DNA of 64,000 bases from Ferdinandcohnia salidurans (GCF_042680725.1 NZ_JBHUEK010000025.1:558001-622000), one strand, 5' to 3'. Shown: positions 24,519 to 33,698, counted from the first letter of the stretch. Notes: generated from the letters alone by a model not told the origin. Numbers and translations are program-made.

Positions 24519-25445
24519 ATGGGACAACCACTATTAACCGTCCTTAAAAAAGGGCTCTTAACCACATTTCAGGACCAAGGCCGCTACGGCTACCAACAAT
24601 TTGGAGTCGTCACAAGTGGAGCAATGGATACTTATTCAAGCCAGCTTGCGAATATTCTTGTCGGTAACCCTAGAGGCGAGGCCGTACTTGAAATTACCAT
24701 GCTTGGCCCGACATTACGGGTAGAAGCCGATTCAATTACACTTGCTGTTTGCGGGGCCGACTTAAGCATGAACGTAAACGGAAACAATGCCCCATTGTGG
24801 AAGTCTTTTGTCGTGACAAAAGGGGATATTATTAAGTTTGGCAAACCAGTATCGGGAACTCGCGCATACGTAGCAGTGGCGGGCGGATTCGAAGCTCAAG
24901 AAGTCCTCGGAAGTAAATCCTATTACGCAAAGGCAAAGCTTGGAACAGAGATCCATGATGGCGATCTTATTTACGGTGCTGTTCATACCCTTCGAAAAAA
25001 TACAGGGCTCTCGCACCACCTTATTCCAACGTTTGATAAAGAGGTAACCGTTCGCGCAATTCTAGGGCCACATCAGGATTATTTTACCGAGAGTGCCATC
25101 GAACAATTTTTTAGCGACACCTTTCAGGCGCTTCAAGGGGACCGGATGGGGTTTAGATTAAAGGGGACAAAACCGTTGCAGCATAAAGAAAAAGCAGAAA
25201 TTGCATCTGACGCGATTCCGCTTGGTGGTATTCAAGTTCCAAGTAGCGGCGAGCCAATCATCCTTTTAGCAGACAGGCAAACAACAGGGGGCTATCCTCG
25301 AATCGCAACGATCATTTCCGTCGATATTTATAAAATCGCCCAACTATCGCCTGGTGGAACGATCCGATTTGAGAGCTGCAGCATTGAAACTGCCCATAAA
25401 CTTTATAAAAAAAGAGAAATCTTTCTCCAGAACCTCCAAGGGTGA
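24519..25445 (+). CDS. pxpC: 5-oxoprolinase subunit PxpC (KipA/biotin-dependent carboxylase-like)
   Basis: 308 residues. LTTFQDQGRYGYQQFGVVTSGAMD near the N-terminus (quoted: TTFQDQGRYGYQQFG) and a C-terminal DRQTTGGYPRIATIISVD motif define the KipA/PxpC family. With PxpB it activates 5-oxoproline for PxpA. The ATG at 24519 with GGTGAT upstream, five bases past the pxpA stop, is preferred to the earlier ATG at 24483 inside pxpA. Confidence 0.92.
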   Translation: MGQPLLTVLKKGLLTTFQDQGRYGYQQFGVVTSGAMDTYSSQLANILVGNPRGEAVLEITMLGPTLRVEADSITLAVCGADLSMNVNGNNAPLWKSFVVTKGDIIKFGKPVSGTRAYVAVAGGFEAQEVLGSKSYYAKAKLGTEIHDGDLIYGAVHTLRKNTGLSHHLIPTFDKEVTVRAILGPHQDYFTESAIEQFFSDTFQALQGDRMGFRLKGTKPLQHKEKAEIASDAIPLGGIQVPSSGEPIILLADRQTTGGYPRIATIISVDIYKIAQLSPGGTIRFESCSIETAHKLYKKREIFLQNLQG

Positions 25446-25468
25446 CGCACCTTGGGGGTATTTTTTTG
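25433..25468 (+). terminator. Terminator after pxpC
   Basis: CTCCAAGG and CCTTGGGGG arms overlapping the pxpC stop, followed by TTTTTTT. Confidence 0.85.
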
Positions 25469-25481
25469 CCCGATACTTAGA

Positions 25482-25594
25482 TATCGGACTCAATTTTTCA
25501 GATATCGGACAATGATGGAATTTTATCGGACACAAATTTCAATATATTGTACATTCCCGGCCAGATATCGGACATAACTCTTATTTTATCGAAC
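25482..25594. repeat. Short tandem array, TATCGGAC at 21-bp period
   Basis: TATCGGAC or close variants start at 25482, 25503, 25524, 25545 (TATTGTAC), 25565 and 25587 (TATCGAAC). The steps are 21, 21, 21, 20 and 22 bp. The bases between are AT-rich and not conserved. It lies between the convergent pxpC and ywdI genes. Confidence 0.82.
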
Positions 25595-25616
25595 AAACCC
25601 AAAATCAGTTAAAAAA

Positions 25617-25652
25617 AGAGACTCTCTGTTTAGAAATCAAACAGGGAATCTC
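25617..25652 (-). terminator. Terminator overlapping the ywdI stop codon
   Basis: GAGA(C)T and AAACAG-type arms: CTCTGTTT pairs with AAACAGGG around the stop, followed on the minus strand by a T run. Confidence 0.65.
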
Positions 25653-25920
25653 CATTAGCATCGTCTTCTTCTAATTTAGTTGTGTTTTGAATCGTCGTTG
25701 TTTGCGGCATCGTCGGAATCGTCTGTACAACCTGTCGCACCGGTTGCACAGGCACTGCGTCAACCCGCTTTACCTCAGCTGGGGCTTCATCCAACACAAG
25801 GTCGCATAAGGTTCGAATGGCCATCAAACGCTCTCTTACCTTTTGTTCACTCTCTTCACTCTTTGCCCTCAACACTTCTTGCTGCATTTTATCTAAAATC
25901 TTATTCAAAGATATATTCAC
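25630..25920 (-). CDS. ywdI: DUF5327 family protein (YwdI)
   Basis: 96 residues: an N-terminal amphipathic helix (NISLNKILDKMQQEVLRAKS), a second helix with KVRERLMAIRTLCDLVLDE, then a V/P/Q/T-rich linker and an acidic tail LEEDDANGDSLFDF. This is the YwdI/DUF5327 pattern; function unknown. GTG at 25920 is chosen because GAGGAG lies eight bases upstream; an earlier GTG at 25929 would overlap that site. Follows a 70-residue gene by 13 bp. Confidence 0.78.
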   Translation of the reverse strand: MNISLNKILDKMQQEVLRAKSEESEQKVRERLMAIRTLCDLVLDEAPAEVKRVDAVPVQPVRQVVQTIPTMPQTTTIQNTTKLEEDDANGDSLFDF

Positions 25921-25933
25921 AAAGTTCACTCCT

Positions 25934-26146
25934 CTATGCCCGAATATCTACGTTGTAGGAAGGTGTTTGCGGTTGCTTTTTATGCTTTTCCTCATACTTC
26001 ATACAATGAACCCCAGAAGATCTAAAAACCGTTATAGAGGGCATTGCCTGCGTCTTAAAACTGAAGGCGCGACAGCCACGAGGAAATTTCGGTTCCCATG
26101 TCGTATAAAAATGCTTGCATTTTAAGCAATTGACTCGTTTTTGCAT
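25934..26146 (-). CDS. Small four-cysteine conserved protein
   Basis: 70 residues. CLKCKHFYTTWEPKFPRGCRAF at the N-terminus gives a C-x2-C...C pattern and a fourth Cys is in SSGVHCMKYEEK, suggesting metal binding. Homologues of this pattern are widespread and are sometimes mislabelled uracil-DNA glycosylase; I claim no activity. Start 26146 has AAGG eight bases upstream; the longer frame to 26233 has no site. Operon with ywdI. Confidence 0.72.
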   Translation of the reverse strand: MQKRVNCLKCKHFYTTWEPKFPRGCRAFSFKTQAMPSITVFRSSGVHCMKYEEKHKKQPQTPSYNVDIRA

Positions 26147-26289
26147 CCCTTCACTACCTTTTGTATAATCGATACTCCTATTTTCCCATGAGCAATAGGG
26201 GTGCGTCAAACTCACATTTTGACAATCTAGCAATTCGTATAAAGGCTTTTACAACCGGTTGCACACATTTAGTCTAAGAGTATGAAAAA

Positions 26290-26314
26290 ACCCCTCAGAT
26301 CGTCTCTGAGGGGT
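26290..26314 (-). terminator. Terminator of the HU gene
   Basis: ACCCCTCAGA and TCTGAGGGGT perfect stem, followed on the minus strand by TTTTTT. Confidence 0.92.
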
Positions 26315-26337
26315 ATTTACGCAGGGATTATGTAATA

Positions 26338-26616
26338 TTATTTACCAGCAACTGCGTCTTTAAGAGCTTTACCTGGTTTGAAAGCAGGTACTTTGCTAGC
26401 TGCGATTTCGATTTCTTCACCAGTTTGTGGGTTACGGCCTTTACGAGCAGCACGCTCACGAACTTCGAAGTTACCGAATCCGATTAATTGTACTTTATCT
26501 CCGCTACTTAATGCATTTTGAACTGCTTCAAATACTGCGTCAACAGCTTTTGTTGCATCTTTTTTAGATAGTTCTGCACTTTCAGCAACTGCACTGATTA
26601 GTTCTGTTTTGTTCAT
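26338..26616 (-). CDS. hup: DNA-binding protein HU
   Basis: 92 residues, the usual length. MNKTELISAVAESAELSKKDA starts the dimerisation helices; IGFGNFEVRERAARKGRNP enters the DNA-binding beta-arm, and SKVPAFKPGKALKDAV closes the domain. HU bends and compacts DNA and is essential in B. subtilis. ATG at 26616 is preceded by GGAGAG; an upstream extension to 26706 runs towards repeat element D and is not real. Codon use is optimal, as for a highly expressed gene. Confidence 0.95.
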   Translation of the reverse strand: MNKTELISAVAESAELSKKDATKAVDAVFEAVQNALSSGDKVQLIGFGNFEVRERAARKGRNPQTGEEIEIAASKVPAFKPGKALKDAVAGK

Positions 26617-26703
26617 AATAAAATTCTCCTCTCCAAATAAGCACATATTCTTTTTACCACTTTTTTCATAGGTTCGCAAGATTTTAGCTAAAATATACCT
26701 AAT

Positions 26704-26887
26704 CAAATACGCCTTGGCGTATTTGCGCCCAGATTTTTTCGAGCTTGCTCGAAAAGTTTCCTTTGAAAATCTGAGGCATCCGCCGGAGGCTTTTAACTTT
26801 ATTCAACTAGTAACCTGGTTTGCATTCTATATTTTTATAGAATTTTCCACCTCATTATAGAAGTGAAGGATACTACTAAATAAAGTT
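26704..26887 (+). repeat. Structured palindromic element, copy D
   Basis: Perfect first hairpin CAAATACGCC-TT-GGCGTATTTG, then CAGATTTT/AAAATCTG with TTCGAGC-TT-GCTCGAA inside, the CCGCCGGAGGC block, and AACTTTATT...AATAAAGTT as outer arms. It is 88 bp upstream of hup, so the hup promoter must lie in 26617-26703 or in the element. The rest of the 443-bp gap (26888-27059) holds the SASP upstream region with no clear motif. Confidence 0.9.
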
Positions 26888-27059
26888 AAAACTGGTGGTA
26901 TAAGCTATTACATCACTAGATTAGCCAAAAAACAAGCGTTTCAAACCAAAATTATATGAAATTCTTTAAAATTTGTTGTTACTACCAAGTTTTACCGAAA
27001 TTCTAGATTTTATACTAGGGAATGCTATAAAAAATTGCATGATGAAAGGAGTGTCTCCA

Positions 27060-27338
27060 ATGGCTCGTAGAAAACGTCGCCCCCTCATTCCAGAAGCAAG
27101 AGAAGGGCTTGACCAACTCAAAGCAAATGTAATGCGAAAACAAGGCTATCAAACAGATCCCTCTAACCCTGACAGCGTAAAATACGAAGTCGCAAAGGAA
27201 TTAGGGATTCCGTTAAAAGAAGACTACAACGGAAACCTCACGTCCAAGCAAGCAGGCAAAGTCGGTGGCAACATCGGCGGCAATATGGTTAAGGAAATGA
27301 TCCGCATGGCACAAGAAAACTTGAATAAACGGGGGTAA
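27060..27338 (+). CDS. Alpha/beta-type small acid-soluble spore protein
   Basis: 92 residues. KYEVAKELGIPL matches the GPR-protease cleavage helix and GGNIGGNMVKEMIRMAQENL the second DNA-binding helix of alpha/beta SASPs, which saturate spore DNA and protect it. The N-terminus MARRKRRPLIPEAREGLDQLKA is longer and more basic than in major SASPs, as in minor SspF/SspD-like forms. Start 27060 has AAAGGAGTG upstream. Expected to be forespore (sigma-G) expressed. A clean terminator follows. Confidence 0.9.
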   Translation: MARRKRRPLIPEAREGLDQLKANVMRKQGYQTDPSNPDSVKYEVAKELGIPLKEDYNGNLTSKQAGKVGGNIGGNMVKEMIRMAQENLNKRG

Positions 27339-27346
27339 CCCAAAAC

Positions 27347-27373
27347 CCCCTATGCCTTACTTAAGCATAGGGG
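27347..27373. terminator. Terminator between the SASP gene and the alpha-glucosidase gene
   Basis: CCCCTATGC and GCATAGGGG stem between convergent genes. Confidence 0.85.
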
Positions 27374-27383
27374 TGTCTTCAAA

Positions 27384-29045
27384 TCAAGCTAACCGATATA
27401 CTCGTGCCTCATACGGTCTTAATTCAATTGACTCTGTAGCCTCATGTGCATCAATATGATAATTTGCCAACATCAGCCCATCATGCCTTAATTCACCTTC
27501 AGGCACACGACAAACGGCATTTTCTCGAGATAGATTCGTTATAACGACCACTTTCTCCTCGCCTAGTGTGCGTGTGTACACATATAGTTGTGGGTCTTCC
27601 TCAAGCAGTAAGTCATACACACCATACGTAAATACTTTATTTGCCTTTTTCAATGCAATCATTTTTTTATAAAAATGCAGCACAGAATCTTCATCAGCCT
27701 GCTGTTTCTCAACATTGATTTCCATGAAATTTGGATTTACACCCATCCACGGTTCTCCTGCTGTAAATCCAGCATTTTCTGCACTTGACCATTGCATTGG
27801 AGTACGTGAGTTATCTCGGCTTGTCGCCCAGATGATTTCCATAATCTCCTCATGCGGGATACCTTCAGAGCGCTTTTCTTGATAAAGGTTTTTTGTTGCC
27901 ACATCATCATATTCTTCGATGGATTGGAATTGAACATTTGTCATTCCAATTTCTTGCCCCTGGTAAATAAAAGGAGTTCCTTGCATGAAAAAGTACATGG
28001 CACCTAGCGCTGTTGCACTTTCTTTCCAATAGTCCTTATCATTTCCCCAATTAGATACGACACGTGTTTGGTCATGGTTCTCAATAAACAACGCATTCCA
28101 ACCCATATTTTCTAGTCCTTTTTGCCATCTCGTAAGGACATGTTTGAGGCCGATTACATCAAGTTCTTGTTTCTCTTCATCCCAAAGCCCCAAATGTTCG
28201 AACTGGAACACCATATTGAATTTTCCTTGTTCCTCGCCAACCCATTCGTCCGCATCTTCCACACTTACACCATTTGCTTCACCAACGGTCATAATGTCGT
28301 ATTTGGCGAAGGTTTCTTTCTTTAATTCTTGTAAGAACTCTTGAATCCCAGGACGATTCATATGACCGTCAAAAGAAGAAACATATTTTAGACCATGCGG
28401 ATTGGGCAGATCAGGGAAACCTGGAACTTTTTTAATATGACTAATCGCATCTACCCGGAAACCATCAATGCCTTTATCGAGCCACCAATTAATCGTGGAA
28501 TATAATTCTGTGCGAACCTCTTTGTTCTCCCAATTGAGGTCAGGCTGCTTTGTTGAGAATATATGCATGTAATATTGACCAGTCGCTTCATCAAATTGCC
28601 ATGCTGGCCCACCAAAAATACTTTCCCAGTTATTTGGCTCTTTTCCATCTTTTCCATCACGCCAAATATACCAATCCCGTTTTGGGTTATCCGTTGAAGA
28701 ACGAGATTCGATAAACCATGGGTGTTCATCACTTGTATGGTTAATAACCAAATCAATAATGAGTTTCATGCCACGCTTGTGGGTTTCCTCTAAAAGTTCA
28801 TCAAAATCAGCCATCGTTCCAAAGTCAGCCATGATGTCTTGATAATCGCTAATATCATAGCCGTTATCATCATTTGGTGATTTGTAAACAGGACATATCC
28901 AAATTACATCGATACCTAGATCTTTTACATAATCTAATTTAGAAATAATCCCCTGTAGATCACCGATACCATCACTATTTGAATCCATAAAGCTTCTTGG
29001 ATAGATCTGATAGGCAACTGCTTCCTTCCACCATGCTTGCTTCAT
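27384..29045 (-). CDS. GH13 alpha-glucosidase (oligo-1,6-glucosidase type)
   Basis: 553 residues, full family length. WWKEAVAYQIYPRSF at the N-terminus is diagnostic for GH13 subfamily 31. The catalytic regions are seen in order: DLVINHTSDEHPWF near 98, GFRVDAISHI near 197 (nucleophile Asp), VGEANG near 255 (acid/base Glu) and FIENHDQTRV near 322. It hydrolyses alpha-1,6 and/or alpha-1,4 glucosides in the cytoplasm. About 49 bp downstream of a closely related paralogue; both end the sugar ABC operon. Confidence 0.92.
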   Translation of the reverse strand: MKQAWWKEAVAYQIYPRSFMDSNSDGIGDLQGIISKLDYVKDLGIDVIWICPVYKSPNDDNGYDISDYQDIMADFGTMADFDELLEETHKRGMKLIIDLVINHTSDEHPWFIESRSSTDNPKRDWYIWRDGKDGKEPNNWESIFGGPAWQFDEATGQYYMHIFSTKQPDLNWENKEVRTELYSTINWWLDKGIDGFRVDAISHIKKVPGFPDLPNPHGLKYVSSFDGHMNRPGIQEFLQELKKETFAKYDIMTVGEANGVSVEDADEWVGEEQGKFNMVFQFEHLGLWDEEKQELDVIGLKHVLTRWQKGLENMGWNALFIENHDQTRVVSNWGNDKDYWKESATALGAMYFFMQGTPFIYQGQEIGMTNVQFQSIEEYDDVATKNLYQEKRSEGIPHEEIMEIIWATSRDNSRTPMQWSSAENAGFTAGEPWMGVNPNFMEINVEKQQADEDSVLHFYKKMIALKKANKVFTYGVYDLLLEEDPQLYVYTRTLGEEKVVVITNLSRENAVCRVPEGELRHDGLMLANYHIDAHEATESIELRPYEARVYRLA

Positions 29046-29093
29046 TTTTGTATCCTCTCTTCCTATTTCTACAGATGGTACTTAGGTCCACCT

Positions 29094-30788
29094 TCAAATC
29101 GTTAACCGATACACTCTTGCCTCATATGGCTTTAATTCTATTTTTTCAATCGATTCATTTTGATCGACTTCATAATTGCTAATCAATAGTTCCTGTGTTT
29201 TGTAACTACACTTTTCTGGCAACTCAAATAATGCATGTTCGCTCGAAAAATTCAGTACAACCAGTAACTTTTCATCGGCTAATATTCTAGTATACGCGTA
29301 TATCGTTGGATGCTCCGGCAACAGCAGGTCGTAATCGCCATACACAATAATCTCATGCTGCTTTCTCAACTCAATCAATTTTTTATAATAATGAAAAATA
29401 GAATTTGGATCGTCCACTTGTTTAGCCGCGTTAATCTCCCGATAATTCGGATTTACCGAAATCCACGGAGTGCCTGTAGTAAAACCGGCATTCTCGCTTT
29501 CATCCCATTGCATCGGGGTACGCGCATTGTCTCTTCCTTTTGCATAGATCGATTGCATAATTTGCTCTGGAGCTACACCAGCATCGACTTTTTCCTTATA
29601 CATATTTAGGGTTTCGATGTCCTTGTAATCTTCAATGGAATCAAACTGAACATTGGTCATCCCAAGTTCTTCACCTTGATATATATATGGGGTTCCTTGC
29701 AACATATGCAAAAACGTTCCAAGCATCTTTGCTGACTCTAGCCAATACTCACCGTCATCGCCGAATCTAGACACCATTCTTGGCTGATCGTGATTATTTA
29801 AATACAAACTGTTCCAACCAGAGCCTTCGAGACCTTTTTGCCATTTTGTAAAAGTTTGCTTCAAATCTAATAAATTCAATGGGCGTAAATCCCATTTTCC
29901 TGTTGGACCTGAATCTAAATCCATATGCTCAAATTGGAAGACCATGTTTAACTCATTGCGGTCAGCACCTGTATATTTTTGCGCTTCTTCCGTATCGACA
30001 CCTGGCATTTCACCAACGGTCATAATGTCGTGTTTCGATAACACTTGTTGGTTCATTTCCTGTAAAAACTCATGGATTCGAGGTCCATTCATATAATAAG
30101 GTGCACCTGAAGCATATGTTTTTCCTTCCTGTGGCTCACCATCTGGTAACCCTGGAACCTTAGAAATTAAATTGATGACATCCATTCTGAATCCATCTAT
30201 TCCTTTTTCGAGCCAAAAAGTCATAAGGTCATAGACTTCCTCACGAACTTTCGGATTCTCCCAATTGAGATCAGGTTGCTTTTTACTAAACAAATGTAAA
30301 TAGTATTCACCCGTTTGCTCATCATATTGCCACGCTGAACCACTAAAGAAGGACTCCCAATTATTCGGTTCCTTTCCGTCTTTAGCAGGGCGCCAAATAT
30401 AGTAGTCACGGTAAGGGTTATCCTTTGATTTTCTGGATTCTTGAAACCACTTATGCTCATCGGATGAATGATTTACGACCAAATCCATCATTAGCTTCAT
30501 TCCGCGCTTATGCATTTGCGAAAGTAGCTCTTCCCAATCAGCCATCGTGCCAAATTCATCCATGATCTCACAGTAGTTGCTGATATCGTAGCCATTATCA
30601 TCATTTGGGGATTCATAGACAGGGGAGAGCCAAATTACGTCAACACCAAGGTCTTTTAGATAATCAAGCTTTTCCGTGATCCCCTTAAGATCCCCAATTC
30701 CGTCACCATTTGTATCCTTAAAGCTTCTTGGGTAAATTTGATACACAACACTTTCTTTCCACCATGTTTTGTTTTCCATTTCCCTCAT
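29094..30788 (-). CDS. GH13 alpha-glucosidase, paralogue of the downstream gene
   Basis: 564 residues with the same catalytic order: DLVVNHSSDEHKWF, GFRMDVINLI, VGEMPG and YLNNHDQPRM. It is clearly homologous to the next gene along its whole length, so a tandem duplication followed by specialisation is likely. Residues after the nucleophile differ (DVINLISKVPG against DAISHIKKVPG), which may alter linkage preference (inference). Start ATG at 30788; ATG at 30779 is possible but too near GAGGG. Follows the LacI gene by 9 bp. Confidence 0.91.
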   Translation of the reverse strand: MREMENKTWWKESVVYQIYPRSFKDTNGDGIGDLKGITEKLDYLKDLGVDVIWLSPVYESPNDDNGYDISNYCEIMDEFGTMADWEELLSQMHKRGMKLMMDLVVNHSSDEHKWFQESRKSKDNPYRDYYIWRPAKDGKEPNNWESFFSGSAWQYDEQTGEYYLHLFSKKQPDLNWENPKVREEVYDLMTFWLEKGIDGFRMDVINLISKVPGLPDGEPQEGKTYASGAPYYMNGPRIHEFLQEMNQQVLSKHDIMTVGEMPGVDTEEAQKYTGADRNELNMVFQFEHMDLDSGPTGKWDLRPLNLLDLKQTFTKWQKGLEGSGWNSLYLNNHDQPRMVSRFGDDGEYWLESAKMLGTFLHMLQGTPYIYQGEELGMTNVQFDSIEDYKDIETLNMYKEKVDAGVAPEQIMQSIYAKGRDNARTPMQWDESENAGFTTGTPWISVNPNYREINAAKQVDDPNSIFHYYKKLIELRKQHEIIVYGDYDLLLPEHPTIYAYTRILADEKLLVVLNFSSEHALFELPEKCSYKTQELLISNYEVDQNESIEKIELKPYEARVYRLTI

Positions 30789-30797
30789 GCTCTCTTT

Positions 30798-31817
30798 CTA
30801 TTTAATCCGTGCGCACGACTTCCGTTCAATTAGTTTTGCCGGTATCGTGATCCGCTTTGGTAAGACATCCGGATTCTTTATTTTTTCAATCAAACAGCTT
30901 GCACCTTCAACCCCCAGCTGAAAAATATCAATATCTACTGAGGTGAGGGGAGGCTTCGAATATTCAGCTAGTAGTACGTTGTTAAAACTTGCAATGGAAA
31001 CGTCCTCTGGGCATCGAATAGTCAATTCTTCAAAATGACTCATCAGTTCGATTGCGATAAAGTCATCTGTACAAACTAATGCTGTCGGTGTGTCAACCGA
31101 ACTTAGAAACGATATAATGGCTTCTTTCCCTTTATTAATCGTACTCTTTTGAACGATATAGTCCTGATTAAAAGAGATTCCAGCCTCGCTTAGCGCTTGT
31201 TTGTATCCTTCAAGGCGGTCAAGCATAAACACAAAGTCGCCATCATAACCGACAAACGCAATTTTCGTATGACCTAATTCGATTAAATAGTCCGTTACGA
31301 CCTTCGTAATGTAGATATTGTCATTGTCGACATACGTGACTCGTTCTGCGCCTATCACAGGGCGACCAATCACGGTAAATGGAAAGTCGATCTTTTGTAA
31401 ATATTTGATAATACGATCATCTGTCCGAGAATAGAGGAGAATCAAGCCATCAACACGGCGACCCTGGACCATTCCAACAACTTCTTCATAGATTTCGTCC
31501 TCTGTTCCAGCTGTCGAAAGGTACAATCCATACTTATGTTCACGTGCTTGTACGCTGATCCCTCTAATTACTTCCGGGAAAAACGGATCTTGAAGCACAT
31601 GGGATGCAGAGAATGGCATCACAACTCCAATAGTTGCTGTGCTATTCACCGCTAAGCTTCGTGCTGTAAAATTAGGGTGATACCCGAGTTTATCCATCGC
31701 TTCACGTACTCGTTTTTTCGTTTCTTCACTAATTCGAGGGTTATTTGCTATGACCCTTGAGACAGTGGAAGGCGAGACATTTGCCTCTTTTGCAACATCT
31801 TTAATTGTAATAGCCAT
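30798..31817 (-). CDS. LacI/GalR-family repressor of the sugar operon
   Basis: 339 residues. The N-terminal helix-turn-helix ITIKDVAKEANVSPSTVSRVIANNP and hinge are typical; the remainder is a periplasmic-binding-like sugar sensor starting at TIGVVMPFSASHVLQDPFFPEV. MAITI at 31817 is the start, with GAGGG upstream. It stands inside the operon between permeases and glucosidases and likely represses the operon through palindromes near 35195-35221. Closest in type to MalR-like regulators; effector unknown. Confidence 0.9.
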   Translation of the reverse strand: MAITIKDVAKEANVSPSTVSRVIANNPRISEETKKRVREAMDKLGYHPNFTARSLAVNSTATIGVVMPFSASHVLQDPFFPEVIRGISVQAREHKYGLYLSTAGTEDEIYEEVVGMVQGRRVDGLILLYSRTDDRIIKYLQKIDFPFTVIGRPVIGAERVTYVDNDNIYITKVVTDYLIELGHTKIAFVGYDGDFVFMLDRLEGYKQALSEAGISFNQDYIVQKSTINKGKEAIISFLSSVDTPTALVCTDDFIAIELMSHFEELTIRCPEDVSIASFNNVLLAEYSKPPLTSVDIDIFQLGVEGASCLIEKIKNPDVLPKRITIPAKLIERKSCARIK

Positions 31818-31876
31818 ACATACCCTCACACTCCATTTATGTTAAACGAGTCCAATTGACCCTTCGATCTCAATGT

Positions 31877-32698
31877 TTATTTTACAGAGCCCTCTGCAAT
31901 TCCCTTGATAATGTGTTTTTGCATGAAGAAGTACACAAGTATCACTGGAATGATCGCTAGCGTTAATCCTGCTAGGGCTAAATGCCATTGTTTCGTATAT
32001 TGACCAAAGAAGAAGAACATCTTCAATGGAATCGTATGCATTCCTTCTTGGTTAATGACTAGAGATGGTAATAGATAGTCATTCCAAATCCAAATAATAT
32101 TCAAAATTGCTACTGTTACTGAAATTGGCTTCAACATCGGGAAGATGATGTGCCAGAAGATTTGCCATCTGTTTGCACCATCAATGGTGGCTGCTTCGTC
32201 TAATGATTTTGAGATTCCTTGTAGAGATCCGTGATATAAGAAAATCGATAAACTACTACCAAAGCCAAGATACATAAAAACGATTCCAAAACGGTTTAAT
32301 AGTTCCATTTTACCAAACAGGGATACTAATGGAATCATGACTGATTGGAATGGAATCAGCATAGCCGCGATAAAAAGGAAGAAAACGAGACCACTCACTT
32401 TTCCTTTGCGACGATTTAATGCGTATGCTGCCATCGATGAAAAAAGAATAATCACCGCAACACCTAATACCGTAATTAGGACAGAGTTAAAGAAAGTGCG
32501 GATAAAATCGAGCTCTTCGAATGCCTGAACATAGTTATCAAATGTAAATACATCCGGAAGCTTTAGCGTATCTGTAAAAATTTCACGTTTTGTTTTAAAT
32601 GAGTTGACGACCATCAAATAGAAAGGGGAGAGCCAAATTAGGCCAAGGACAATGCCTAGAAGTTCAAGCAAATATAATTTTCTTTTTTTACTTTTCAT
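31877..32698 (-). CDS. CUT1 sugar ABC permease (MalG/MsmG-like)
   Basis: 273 residues, six transmembrane helices. The EAA loop SLDEAATIDGANRWQIFWHIIFPMLKP (near 165-190; key EAATIDGA...FPMLKP) is diagnostic for sugar permeases of this class. FFFGQYTKQWHLALAGLTLAIIP near the C-terminus is typical of MalG. Its ATG overlaps the stop of the preceding permease by one base, so translation is coupled. No ATPase is encoded here; these systems often share a MsmX-type ATPase from elsewhere. Confidence 0.9.
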   Translation of the reverse strand: MKSKKRKLYLLELLGIVLGLIWLSPFYLMVVNSFKTKREIFTDTLKLPDVFTFDNYVQAFEELDFIRTFFNSVLITVLGVAVIILFSSMAAYALNRRKGKVSGLVFFLFIAAMLIPFQSVMIPLVSLFGKMELLNRFGIVFMYLGFGSSLSIFLYHGSLQGISKSLDEAATIDGANRWQIFWHIIFPMLKPISVTVAILNIIWIWNDYLLPSLVINQEGMHTIPLKMFFFFGQYTKQWHLALAGLTLAIIPVILVYFFMQKHIIKGIAEGSVK

Positions 32699-33558
32699 TA
32701 CATCTCGACCTCCCGTTTCTTATTGATGTACACCTGCGTTAACGATATAGCCGCCACGATTAGGAAGAAAATAATTGCTTTTGCCTGTCCGTACGCATAA
32801 TTATTTTCTGAGAATGCGGTTTTGAAAATTTCCATTGCTACCATTTGTGTTGAATTATAAGGGCCTCCACCTGTTAAACTTAGGTTTTGGTCATATAGTT
32901 TAAACGTATTAGATAAGGTCAAAAACAAACTTACTGTGAATGCCGGTGCGACAAGTGGGAATGTCACATTTTTAAAACGTTGGAAGCTGCTTGCTCCGTC
33001 AATTTCCGCCGCTTCTAATAACTCCTGCGGAACACTTTCCAGATAGGAAATATAGATAATCATGATATATCCAGCCATTTGCCAACTCATGAGAATAACC
33101 AATGCCCAAAAACCAGTTGTATCTGTCGATAACCAGCCTTTAAAAGCTGCAATCCCCGTTAAATCTCCAATACTCGCAAATACCTTCATGAAAATAAATT
33201 GCCAAATGAACCCGAGGATGAGCCCTCCAATTAAGTTCGGCATGAAAAAGATTGTACGTAAAATATTGTTTGTTTTAAGCTTTTGTGTAACAAGTAATGC
33301 TAATGAAAGTCCAAAGAAATTAATGAGGAAAATCGACACTACTGAGAATTTCACAGTAAACCATAGGGAGTTCATGAATTCTTTATCCTCAAGTAGCTTT
33401 TGATAGTTCTCAAGTCCAACAAACTCGGTGATCTTAATTCCGTTCCAGTCTGTAAATGAGTAATATGTTCCAAAAATTAATGGCACGATTATAACAACTC
33501 CAAGTGCTACAAGCGTTGGGGCTAAAAATAACCAATACCATAGATTCCGGTTTCGCAT
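32698..33558 (-). CDS. CUT1 sugar ABC permease (MalF/MsmF-like)
   Basis: 286 residues, six transmembrane helices. EAAEIDGASSFQRFKNVTFPL near 190 is the coupling loop, TLSNTFKLYDQNLSLTGGGP the MalF-type segment after it. Start 33558 with GGAGG upstream is preferred over 33600. Partner of the next permease; downstream of the binding-protein gene by 140 bp with two hairpins in between. Confidence 0.9.
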   Translation of the reverse strand: MRNRNLWYWLFLAPTLVALGVVIIVPLIFGTYYSFTDWNGIKITEFVGLENYQKLLEDKEFMNSLWFTVKFSVVSIFLINFFGLSLALLVTQKLKTNNILRTIFFMPNLIGGLILGFIWQFIFMKVFASIGDLTGIAAFKGWLSTDTTGFWALVILMSWQMAGYIMIIYISYLESVPQELLEAAEIDGASSFQRFKNVTFPLVAPAFTVSLFLTLSNTFKLYDQNLSLTGGGPYNSTQMVAMEIFKTAFSENNYAYGQAKAIIFFLIVAAISLTQVYINKKREVEM

Positions 33559-33608
33559 AGTAAATTCCTCCAATTGATCGAAATTCAAAAAACATTTCAA
33601 TCATATTT

Positions 33609-33680
33609 GGGGGAGCACGAGCTCCCGTTCATTTTTGTATAAAAGGAGAAAACAAAGCAACCATACGCTGCCTTGTTTTC
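33609..33680 (-). other. Two intercistronic hairpins after the sugar-binding-protein gene
   Basis: GGGAGC-ACGA-GCTCCC at 33609-33626 and GAAAACAA...TTGTTTTC at 33648-33680. Together they are likely to protect the upstream mRNA or partly terminate it, so that binding protein exceeds permease. Confidence 0.65.
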
Positions 33681-33698
33681 TATTGTAAGGTCAATCGT

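Noticed and set aside
26249..26264. ACAACCGGTTGCAC palindrome resembling a LacI site
   Set aside because: It lies upstream of a small cysteine-rich gene, far from any sugar gene; one isolated match is weak evidence.
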